A DNA stretch of 26,770 nt from Candidatus Kuenenia stuttgartensis (lineage in GTDB: Bacteria; Bacteroidota; Bacteroidia; Flavobacteriales_D; Crocinitomicaceae): positions 1 through 26,770 of the forward strand of contig CALPRR020000006.1 in assembly GCA_943326025.2 (NCBI GenBank), given 5' to 3'. Under the pieces are notes generated by a model that did not search any database, was not told the origin of the DNA, and worked only from the letters and a program-made list of their open reading frames with translations. Shown here piece after piece: positions 8,853-15,976 of this stretch; positions within the stretch are counted from its first letter, which is position 1, and each line of letters begins with the position of its first letter. Position numbers and translations under genes: made by a program.

Positions 8853-10100
8853 TTATCTTAATTTCAATGTTACAATTGTCATTACTGCTAAAAGCACTGC
8901 TACAATCCAGAAGCGTGATACAATCTTTGCTTCGTGTAATCCTTTTTTCTGATAATGATGATGTAAAGGCGCCATTAAGAAAATTCTTCTTCCTTCTCCA
9001 AATCGTTTTTTAGTCAATTTGAAATATCCAACTTGAAGAATTACCGATAAGTTTTCAATTAAGAATACTCCACATAAAACTGGAATTAATAATTCTTTAC
9101 GAATTGAAATGGCGAATACTGCGATAATTCCACCTAAGGCTAAACTTCCAGTATCTCCCATAAATACTTGAGCGGGATATGAATTGTACCACAAGAATCC
9201 AACACAAGCTCCAACGAACGCAGCGATAAATATTACCATTTCCTCTGCCATAGGAATATACATTACATTCAAATAATCTGCGAAATGAACATTCGAACTT
9301 ACATATGCTAAAACAGCTAATGCAATTCCGACAATCGCCGAAGTTCCCGTTGCTAAACCATCTAAACCATCTGTCATGTTTGCACCATTCGAAACTGCAA
9401 TTACAATGAAAATGACTACTGGAATAAACAACAACCAACCATAAGATTTATGATCATCACTAATTAACCAGTTGTAATTAAACTCATTCCCTTTCACAAA
9501 AGGAATTGTCGTTGTCATATCATCAGTTTTAATCCATTTGTAATCAGCATCTTTATGTATATCAGAATGTTCATGCGTTACTAATTGCTCATCCGCATTT
9601 AATACATAGTTTTGAGGAACTCTTTTGTGCACTTGGACATCTTTACTGAAATACAAGATTGAACCAACAATGATTCCTACACCGATTTGACCAATTACTT
9701 TAAACTTCCCTTTTAAACCTTCTTTGTTTTTCTTGAAAACTTTGATATAATCATCTAAGAAACCGATTATACCTAGCCAAATAGTTGAGATCAGCATCGT
9801 GATTACATAGACATTATCCAACTTTGCAAACAAAATAGTTGGAATTAAAATCGCACTCAAGATGATTAAACCACCCATTGTTGGTGTTCCTTGCTTTTCA
9901 ATTTGTCCAGCTAATCCTAAATCACGAACCGTTTCACCAATTTGTTGTCTTCTCAATGCATCAATAATTCGTTTTCCAAAAAAGATAGATACGATCAATG
10001 AAGTAATCAAGGCCATGGCAGCTCTGAAAGAAATATAATGAAACAATCCGGCACCTGGAAAGTTAATTGAGTCTAAGTATTTGAATAAATAGTATAACAT
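8853..10100 (-). CDS. mraY: Phospho-N-acetylmuramoyl-pentapeptide-transferase MraY
   Basis: MraY is the integral membrane enzyme that attaches phospho-MurNAc-pentapeptide to undecaprenyl phosphate, forming lipid I. Family marks are GTPTMGG (71-77), the metal-binding pair in GFLDDYIK (DD at 116-117), NMTDGLDGLA (241-250), GDTGSLALGG, and the histidine motif APLHHHYQKKG near the end. At 415 aa it is about 55 residues longer than the E. coli enzyme. The extra length is a polar insert at about residues 152-218, between two membrane helices. The ATG overlaps the murE stop by one base (TAATG), so translation is probably coupled. Confidence 0.97.
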   Translation of the reverse strand: MLYYLFKYLDSINFPGAGLFHYISFRAAMALITSLIVSIFFGKRIIDALRRQQIGETVRDLGLAGQIEKQGTPTMGGLIILSAILIPTILFAKLDNVYVITMLISTIWLGIIGFLDDYIKVFKKNKEGLKGKFKVIGQIGVGIIVGSILYFSKDVQVHKRVPQNYVLNADEQLVTHEHSDIHKDADYKWIKTDDMTTTIPFVKGNEFNYNWLISDDHKSYGWLLFIPVVIFIVIAVSNGANMTDGLDGLATGTSAIVGIALAVLAYVSSNVHFADYLNVMYIPMAEEMVIFIAAFVGACVGFLWYNSYPAQVFMGDTGSLALGGIIAVFAISIRKELLIPVLCGVFLIENLSVILQVGYFKLTKKRFGEGRRIFLMAPLHHHYQKKGLHEAKIVSRFWIVAVLLAVMTIVTLKLR

Positions 10101-11560
10101 TATTTCTCTAGTTTTTTAAATAAATTAATTACTGTTTCCATATCATCAAAGTGGTGTTTCACACCTTTTATTTCTTGGTATTTTTCATGCCCTTTTCCTG
10201 CAATCAAAATAATATCTCCTTTTTCAGCCATTGAAACCGCTGTTTTAATAGCTTGTTCTCTGTCTTCGATTGACAATGTCTTTTTGAAGTGCAAACCTTC
10301 TACACCTTCCATCATCTCTTCAATAATTACTTTTGGATCTTCTGAACGAGGATTATCAGATGTTATAATCACTTTATCACTCATTTCACAAGCGATGCCA
10401 GCCATCTTTGGACGTTTCGCTTTGTCTCTATCTCCTCCGCAACCAACAACTGTATAAACGGTCTCGTTTTTCGTGCGAATATTGTCGATTGTTTTTAAAA
10501 CATTTTCTAAAGCATCTGGCGTATGGGCATAATCTACAATTGCTGTTATCCCTTTGTCACTTGTCGTATATTGGAAACGACCTTCAACTGATTCTAAATT
10601 GCTTAGAACAGTTAACACTTCCAATTTATCTTCACCCAATAATTCACTTACTGCATAAACAGCAACTAAATTGTAGGCATTGAAATCTCCTATTAATCTT
10701 GACCAAACTTCTGTTCCACAAAGATTTAGAACCAAACCTGAAAATTGATTTTCCAATACTTTCACCTTATAGTCAGCTGGTGATTTTAAGGCAAATGAAT
10801 ATTTTGTAGCTTTCGTGTTTTGTAACATGACCATTCCATTCTTGTCATCTACATTCACTAGTGAAAATGCATCAGCTGGTAAATTATCAAAGAATGTTTT
10901 CTTTACACGAATGTATTCTTGAAATGTTTTATGATAATCTAAATGATCATGTGTAATATTTGTGAACACACCACCTGTGAATTTTAATCCCGTTATTCTA
11001 TGTTGATGAACAGCATGAGAACTCACTTCCATAAAGCAATGCGAACAACCTTCTTCAACCATTAAGTTTAATAATTCATTCAATGCAACAGGATCTGGAG
11101 TTGTATGTGTCGAAACAATATCTTTATCTCCAATTTTATTGACAACCGTAGAAAGCAATCCACATTTGTGACCCAATTTTGAAAATAAATTGAATAATAA
11201 TGTTGTCGTAGTTGTTTTACCATTTGTTCCAGTTACACCAACCAATTTTAATTTAGCAGAAGGATTATCATAGAAATTGGTAGCCATAATAGCCAACGCT
11301 TTCTGTGTATTATCTGTCACAATTAATGTCACCTCATCTGAAACTTCAACTTCTTGTTCAGCAAGAATAATTTTACATCCATTTTCAATAACAGATGAAA
11401 TAAAATCATGTCCATCTACTGCTGTTCCTTTAATAGCAACGAAAATAGAATTCTCATTTGCTTTTCTAGAATCAAAAACAATCGCATTCACATTTACATC
11501 TGTAGTACCTTTTACAGAAGTCAATGTTACGCTATATAATATGTCTTTTAAATTCTTCAT
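10100..11560 (-). CDS. murE: UDP-N-acetylmuramoyl-L-alanyl-D-glutamate--2,6-diaminopimelate ligase MurE
   Basis: MurE adds the third stem-peptide residue to UDP-MurNAc-L-Ala-D-Glu. The 486-aa protein has the P-loop GTNGKTTT (111-118), the VDYAHTPDAL segment (342-351), K220 in the position carbamylated in the family, and GCGGDRDKAKRP in the C-terminal domain. The motif DNPR (402-405) is known to select meso-diaminopimelate over lysine, so this organism should make DAP-type peptidoglycan. The gene abuts the ftsI stop with no gap and overlaps mraY by one base. Confidence 0.97.
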   Translation of the reverse strand: MKNLKDILYSVTLTSVKGTTDVNVNAIVFDSRKANENSIFVAIKGTAVDGHDFISSVIENGCKIILAEQEVEVSDEVTLIVTDNTQKALAIMATNFYDNPSAKLKLVGVTGTNGKTTTTTLLFNLFSKLGHKCGLLSTVVNKIGDKDIVSTHTTPDPVALNELLNLMVEEGCSHCFMEVSSHAVHQHRITGLKFTGGVFTNITHDHLDYHKTFQEYIRVKKTFFDNLPADAFSLVNVDDKNGMVMLQNTKATKYSFALKSPADYKVKVLENQFSGLVLNLCGTEVWSRLIGDFNAYNLVAVYAVSELLGEDKLEVLTVLSNLESVEGRFQYTTSDKGITAIVDYAHTPDALENVLKTIDNIRTKNETVYTVVGCGGDRDKAKRPKMAGIACEMSDKVIITSDNPRSEDPKVIIEEMMEGVEGLHFKKTLSIEDREQAIKTAVSMAEKGDIILIAGKGHEKYQEIKGVKHHFDDMETVINLFKKLEK

Positions 11561-13663
11561 TTATTTTAACGTTAATTCTATTAATCCACCGTGAAATGAA
11601 GGATTTCCAGCTGGATAAGATTGTTTTACTACTGTTCCATATCCTTCAATTGAAACATTCATTCCAATGTTTTCAATTAAGTAAACTGCATCTTTAGCGC
11701 TTAAACCAACAACGTTTGGAACAACACCTTTTAATACTGCTCGTTTTTTTAATTCAATTCTTTTTCCGTCTGAATATGTGCTAATCCATTCATCGAAATC
11801 AGAACTTTTAAATGGAATATTTAATCGATTCATCACATAAACTAAATCATGACGATTTCCATCTTTTGCAATAGGAGCATCGTACACTTTCGTTTTTGAC
11901 TCATTGATTGCTCTATGGTACTTTAAGCTCGTAGCATATACTTTATTTGCAATAGCTGAGAAAACTGTACCTGAAACAGTTGCTCCATAAATGTTTTCTC
12001 CTGATGCAGAAATTGAAATGATACATGAATAAATAGGTTCACTTACAGGGAAATAACCAACGAATGAAGCTAAATAACGTTTTTCACCTTTTGCTCCGTA
12101 ACGCATGTCATCGTTTAAGATTTCTGCTGTCCCTGTTTTTCCAGCTATTTTAAAGAATGAAGACGTTAAGCGTTTACCTGTACCATCTTTCATTACACCT
12201 TCTAGACATCCCTGTAATGTTTTCAAAGTACTTTTCGAACAGATTTCTGATTTAATTACAAATGGATCAAATGTCTTTAACACCTCTGTACCTCTTCTGA
12301 TTTCTTTTACAAATTGAGGACGAACAAATTTTCCATTATTCGCTACAGCATTGTAAAAAGCCAATGTCTGTAAAGGTGTTTGACGAACTTCATATCCTAC
12401 AGCCATCCAAGCTAAAGATCCTGCCCACCAACTTTTTGAACCAGGTTCATATAATGTAGGATTTGCTTCCCCTTCTAATTCAACTCCTAGTGGTTGGCCC
12501 AAACCAAATTGCTTTAATCTATCTACAAATGTTTGAGGTTCATCCTTAAAAGCCCTGTAGATTACTTTTGAAATAACATTAGAAGAAAGTTCAAATGCTC
12601 TTTTAATAGTTATTCTACCATAGTCATTTCCATGTGCTTCAGTTAGTGATTTACCGAAAAAATTATATTTCGATGCAGCAGTAACCGTATCATCAATATT
12701 GATTTTACCTTCTTCCAAAGCAGCCATTAATGAAGCTAATTTGTATGTAGAACCTGGTACTTCTCTAGATCCTATTGCCAAATTATATAATTCGTAATAC
12801 TCTCCATCGGTTGCTTGAGTCAAATTCACAATTGCTTTTACAAATCCTGTTTTTACATCCATCACAATTGCACATCCACTTTTTGCATTGTTTGCTTTTA
12901 GCTGTTGGTACAATTCTGAATGCGCAACTTCTTGTATTTCTTTATCGATTGAAGTCACAACATCTGCACCTTCAACCGCATCTTTAACAATTTGACCTGT
13001 TTTTTTCCAACCTGTCGAAATTTTTTGTGCTATTTCTTCTCCTTCTTCTCCAGCTAAATATTCGTTATAAGCACCTTCGATACCAACACGTAATTCTTTT
13101 CCGTTCTGGTTTTGATAATAACCTAACGTTCTTTTTAACAATTCATTATGAGGTCGTTTACGAATACTTGTTTCATCATTATCAATTAAACCACCTTTCA
13201 TTCTTCCTGTGTTGAAAATTGGAAGCGCTTTTATTTGACGTCTTTCTTCGTTTGAAGCTTTACTACAGATTAATAAATAACGATTTTTCCTTTCTCTTCC
13301 TCTACGAATGTGAATTTCCCATTCTCTGGCTGACATAGAAGGATAAATTTTTGATAATCCTCTCGCACAATCTGTGATTGAATCGGTAAATAACTTCTCC
13401 TCACAAACAGTTGGATCTAAATGAATATTGTAAAATGAAACCGATGTCACTAAGGGAGTATAATTAGCATCTAAAATTTCACCTCTTCGGGGAATACGTT
13501 TTATGATTTTTGTTGGAATTTTACCCTGAAGTGTTGATGTTTCATTTGAACGTTTATCAAATTGAATAGACAACGTTTTAAAGATAACAACAAGCATAAC
13601 AACAACAAACCCGAAGTAAATCAGGTATGCACGCCAGTAAATATCTTTTCTTTCTTGAACCAT
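11561..13663 (-). CDS. ftsI: Septal peptidoglycan transpeptidase FtsI/PBP3 with PASTA domain
   Basis: FtsI is the class B penicillin-binding protein that crosslinks septal peptidoglycan. The 700-aa protein has one N-terminal membrane anchor (about residues 12-34), a PBP dimerisation region starting around RRGEILDAN (60-67), and a transpeptidase domain. The three active-site motifs are present: STYK (305-308, with catalytic Ser305), SSN (360-362) and KTG (509-511). The C-terminus (about 640-700) holds one PASTA-like domain (VVPNVVGLSAKDAVYLIE), which E. coli FtsI lacks. It works with FtsW, encoded further down the same operon. A 75-bp gap separates it from ftsL. Confidence 0.96.
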   Translation of the reverse strand: MVQERKDIYWRAYLIYFGFVVVMLVVIFKTLSIQFDKRSNETSTLQGKIPTKIIKRIPRRGEILDANYTPLVTSVSFYNIHLDPTVCEEKLFTDSITDCARGLSKIYPSMSAREWEIHIRRGRERKNRYLLICSKASNEERRQIKALPIFNTGRMKGGLIDNDETSIRKRPHNELLKRTLGYYQNQNGKELRVGIEGAYNEYLAGEEGEEIAQKISTGWKKTGQIVKDAVEGADVVTSIDKEIQEVAHSELYQQLKANNAKSGCAIVMDVKTGFVKAIVNLTQATDGEYYELYNLAIGSREVPGSTYKLASLMAALEEGKINIDDTVTAASKYNFFGKSLTEAHGNDYGRITIKRAFELSSNVISKVIYRAFKDEPQTFVDRLKQFGLGQPLGVELEGEANPTLYEPGSKSWWAGSLAWMAVGYEVRQTPLQTLAFYNAVANNGKFVRPQFVKEIRRGTEVLKTFDPFVIKSEICSKSTLKTLQGCLEGVMKDGTGKRLTSSFFKIAGKTGTAEILNDDMRYGAKGEKRYLASFVGYFPVSEPIYSCIISISASGENIYGATVSGTVFSAIANKVYATSLKYHRAINESKTKVYDAPIAKDGNRHDLVYVMNRLNIPFKSSDFDEWISTYSDGKRIELKKRAVLKGVVPNVVGLSAKDAVYLIENIGMNVSIEGYGTVVKQSYPAGNPSFHGGLIELTLK

Positions 13664-13738
13664 ATTCTATTTTAAGAATCAAGACTTGAAGATTTAAGAT
13701 TTTAGAAATCTTTTCTCCTTCGTCTATCTATCTAATTT

Positions 13739-14158
13739 TTATTCTAATCCTTTAATTCTTATAACTTTCGTAGGGTTAACAGTTTCATGCAAACCCCTTG
13801 GCTCTAATCGTTCCCGAAGTTTACTTCTTCTAGTTTCTTCTTCTAATTTTGCTTTTACTTCCACATAATTAGCTGACATTTCATCCAATTCTGTTTGAGC
13901 ATTTTCAGCATCTTTCGAAAGTTGTTTTCCATAATATCCTTTTCCTACTAAAAGCAACAAAAGGAAAATGATGAAGAAAATGAATGTCAAATTGTTTAAT
14001 ACAAACTCTTTCGTTAGGAATTCTCCATTTAAAATTTGTACCAACGGATTTGAACGAACACTTTTAGAAGAAGATTTTGAAGATTTCTTTTTCTTCTTTT
14101 CCTCCACTACTTTTTGCTCTTCAACAACATCTTTCGATATGTATTCATTCTCACTCAT
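13739..14158 (-). CDS. ftsL: FtsL-like cell division protein
   Basis: This 139-aa bitopic protein has a long, highly charged cytoplasmic start (a lysine/serine-rich run at about 21-33), one strong membrane segment (about 56-71) and a periplasmic coiled coil rich in Glu and Lys (about 78-118). The tail reads PRGLHETVNPTKVIRIKG, resembling the end of FtsL proteins in this phylum. FtsL forms a complex with FtsQ and FtsB and activates FtsWI. Sequence conservation is always poor, so the call depends on architecture and on the slot between rsmH and ftsI. Its ATG overlaps the rsmH stop by 8 nt. Confidence 0.88.
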   Translation of the reverse strand: MSENEYISKDVVEEQKVVEEKKKKKSSKSSSKSVRSNPLVQILNGEFLTKEFVLNNLTFIFFIIFLLLLLVGKGYYGKQLSKDAENAQTELDEMSANYVEVKAKLEEETRRSKLRERLEPRGLHETVNPTKVIRIKGLE

Positions 14159-15068
14159 TTCTAAATGCTATTCTTAATTTAGCGCTTCGAGCACGTGAGT
14201 TTCTAATAATTTCTTCTTCTTCTGGTATAATTGGATGTCTAACTTCTTCTGTAAAAGGTTTGATGACATTTCCAAAAAAGTCTTTTTCGATATCCCCTTC
14301 GATTGAACCACGTTTCATGTAGTTTTTCACCAAACGATCTTCCAATGAATGGTAAGACATCACCACTAATTTTCCACCTGGAGCAATGACATCAGCTGTT
14401 TGTAATAAGAAACGTTCCAATACATCCAACTCTTGATTCACTTCAATTCTTAATGCTTGAAAAATCTGAGCGAAAAACTTGTGATCTTTAAATTTCGGCG
14501 CACATGAAGCCAATGCATTCATCAATTCACCTGTAGTTTCAATCGGTTTACGTTCACGAGCCGATAAAATCGCATAAGCCACTTTTTTAGCATTTGTGAT
14601 TTCACCATATTTTCGAAAGATTTTCATCAATTCGAAATCTGAATATTCATTAATGATTGTTTGTGCAGAAACTTCTCCTGATTGATTCATTCGCATATCC
14701 AATGGATCATTTGTACGAATTGAAAAACCTCTTTGCCCATCGTCAAACTGATGAGAAGAAACACCTAAATCTGCAAGAATTCCATCCACTTTCTTAATCC
14801 CCATTATTTTCAAATGGTTCGAAATGAATGAAAAATTCGCTGCAACAAAATGAAAGTTAGGAGCTTCCCAAGCATTCTTTTTTGCATCTGGATCTTGATC
14901 AAATACAATCAACTTCCCCTTTGGAGATAATTGCTTGAAAATTTCTCTTGAATGTCCTCCACCTCCGAAAGTTACGTCAACATAAATCCCGTCCGGATTA
15001 ATTGCTAATCCATCAAGACATTGTTGTAACATTACCGGTACATGGTACTCTATATTATTCGTCGTCAT
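14151..15068 (-). CDS. rsmH: 16S rRNA (cytosine(1402)-N(4))-methyltransferase RsmH
   Basis: RsmH (MraW) methylates N4 of C1402 in 16S rRNA, using S-adenosylmethionine. The 305-aa protein begins EYHVPVMLQQCLDGL, then the SAM-binding loop YVDVTFGGGGHS (about 29-40). Further family marks are DGILADLGVSSHQFDDGQRGFS, ALRIEVNQELDVLERFL and VVMSYHSLEDRLVKNYM. Length and motif order match the family. It overlaps mraZ by 14 nt upstream and ftsL by 8 nt downstream, so the first three genes are tightly coupled. Confidence 0.98.
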   Translation of the reverse strand: MTTNNIEYHVPVMLQQCLDGLAINPDGIYVDVTFGGGGHSREIFKQLSPKGKLIVFDQDPDAKKNAWEAPNFHFVAANFSFISNHLKIMGIKKVDGILADLGVSSHQFDDGQRGFSIRTNDPLDMRMNQSGEVSAQTIINEYSDFELMKIFRKYGEITNAKKVAYAILSARERKPIETTGELMNALASCAPKFKDHKFFAQIFQALRIEVNQELDVLERFLLQTADVIAPGGKLVVMSYHSLEDRLVKNYMKRGSIEGDIEKDFFGNVIKPFTEEVRHPIIPEEEEIIRNSRARSAKLRIAFRNE

Positions 15069-15513
15069 TTAAATCACCCATTACTTCATCCGCTAAATCA
15101 GCGAAATTTGCCATGTTCCCTTCGATCATTTCGAAGTAGCTAGATTTATCCCAAATCTCGATGCGGTCATTGTATGCAATCAGCATTGCATCTTTTTCCA
15201 AACCAACTCGCTCCATGTGAGCTACAGGAATGTGAATTCTACCAACGTTATCCAACGAAACTTGCTTAGCTCCTTGGTGAAACAAACGATAGAACATTCT
15301 GTTTTTTGGTTTAAACAAATTCATTTTAGAAAGTTTCTCGCTGATTTTTTCCCATTCATTCATAGGATACAGCGTTAAACATTCCTCAAACCCTTTGTTC
15401 AACATGAAATTTTCTTGGGCAGCAGGAGACAGTTGCTTCCGTAAACCGGAAGGAAATAAGAAACGCCCTTTGGCATCCAACTTTACTTCAAACTCTCCTA
15501 CTAAACCTGTCAT
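15055..15513 (-). CDS. mraZ: Transcriptional regulator MraZ
   Basis: MraZ is a DNA-binding protein with two AbrB-like half-domains that regulates the dcw operon. The half-domain motif DxxxR appears twice: DAKGR (13-17) with FLFPSGLRKQL, and DNVGR (88-92) with IHIPVAHM. I start it at the ATG at 15513 (MTGLVGEFEV, 152 aa). The frame can be extended to a GTG at 15561, but that adds 16 residues absent from MraZ proteins and would make the coding region overlap the GTGGTA operator-like repeats. It is the first gene of the cluster and probably autoregulates through those repeats. This last point is inference from E. coli and Mycoplasma MraZ. Confidence 0.96.
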   Translation of the reverse strand: MTGLVGEFEVKLDAKGRFLFPSGLRKQLSPAAQENFMLNKGFEECLTLYPMNEWEKISEKLSKMNLFKPKNRMFYRLFHQGAKQVSLDNVGRIHIPVAHMERVGLEKDAMLIAYNDRIEIWDKSSYFEMIEGNMANFADLADEVMGDLNDDE

Positions 15514-15545
15514 AGCATTAATAATGGGTAAAATTAGTAGATTTC

Positions 15546-15561
15546 TACCACTTTTTACCAC
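15546..15561 (-). promoter_or_regulatory. Probable MraZ operator: two GTGGTA boxes 10 bp apart
   Basis: On the minus strand the sequence reads GTGGTAAAAAGTGGTA, two direct copies of GTGGTA with an exact 10-bp period, 33-48 nt upstream of the mraZ ATG. E. coli MraZ binds TGGG-containing repeats, and Mycoplasma MraZ binds AAAGTG[T/G] repeats, in both cases with about one helical turn between copies. The position just upstream of mraZ fits autoregulation. Binding itself is inferred. Confidence 0.7.
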
Positions 15562-15666
15562 TCAAAAGTGTATTGTTAATAAAATATAACGCATAAGAAA
15601 CAAATAAGTTTCATTTAAACAATAAAATAATCAATATTATCAAGGATTTATGAATTTTTTGAGTCG

Positions 15667-15682
15667 GTGGTAAATTGTGGGA
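15667..15682 (+). promoter_or_regulatory. Second phased pair of MraZ-like boxes
   Basis: The plus strand reads GTGGTAAATTGTGGGA, again two GTGG-type boxes with an exact 10-bp period, now pointing toward the ABC exporter gene. It lies about 105 bp upstream of the first pair relative to mraZ transcription. Its role is inferred from similarity to the pair at 15546-15561. Confidence 0.5.
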
Positions 15683-15835
15683 CATTTTAAAAATTGTTAA
15701 TAATTACTAAAGTTATTAACCGTTTTTAAAACGATATTAACACATCCTAAAATTTGATTTTACACTCTGATTCAATGTAAATTAGATAAATCCACTTAAG
15801 GTATTTCAAGAAACAAAACCTCATAAAATACCTTT

Positions 15836-15841
15836 TACCAC
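15836..15841 (-). promoter_or_regulatory. Single GTGGTA box, MraZ-like
   Basis: The minus strand has one GTGGTA preceded by GGTTGG (GGTTGGGTGGTA). There is no clean second copy at 10 bp. On its own it would mean little; it is listed because it lies in the cluster with the other boxes. A further single copy on the plus strand is at 15884-15889 (AAAGTGGTAA). Confidence 0.35.
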
Positions 15842-15963
15842 CCAACCTTTTAGAAGTACGTTTTAAACAATTTTGTTGATAAAGTGGTAATCATATATTT
15901 TTTGAAAAAAATCAGAAAAATCGAACAAACCTTAAATTTTTATTAGGATACAAAAACAAAAAT

Positions 15964-15971
15964 TATCTTTG
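15964..15971 (+). promoter_or_regulatory. -7 promoter box of the ABC exporter gene
   Basis: TATCTTTG is a perfect match to the Bacteroidota sigma -7 consensus TAnnTTTG. It ends only five bases before the ATG at 15977, so transcription should start at or within a few bases of the start codon, giving a leaderless or near-leaderless mRNA. I see no clear TTTG at the -33 position. Confidence 0.65.
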
Positions 15972-15976
15972 CACTT

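Larger units (their letters stand above)
15514..15976. promoter_or_regulatory. Divergent intergenic regulatory region between mraZ and the ABC exporter
   Basis: These 463 bp carry no gene that I can support. They contain five copies of GTGGTA and one GTGGGA: minus strand at 15546-15551, 15556-15561 and 15836-15841, plus strand at 15667-15672, 15677-15682 (GTGGGA) and 15884-15889. For AT-rich DNA of this length I would expect well under one GTGGTA by chance. There is also an 8-bp inverted repeat, GTTAATAA (15696-15703) with TTATTAAC (15713-15720), and a 6-bp one, CGTTTT-T-AAAACG (15721-15733). A perfect -7 box for the exporter lies at the right end. A weak -7-like CACTTTTG on the minus strand (15563-15570) could serve mraZ. 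Confidence 0.7.

Noticed and set aside
13696..13712. Hairpin AAGATTT-TAG-AAATCTT between ftsL and ftsI
   Set aside because: It is all-AT-type pairing with little G/C, has no T-run on the operon strand, and sits inside an operon; probably chance.
15514..15561. Longer MraZ from a GTG at 15561
   Set aside because: It adds 16 residues absent from MraZ proteins and would run through the GTGGTA operator-like repeats.
15874..15882. DnaA-box-like TTATCAACA (minus strand) in the mraZ upstream region, as a possible origin
   Set aside because: Only one such site is present, with no cluster, and there is no dnaA or other origin-linked gene nearby.
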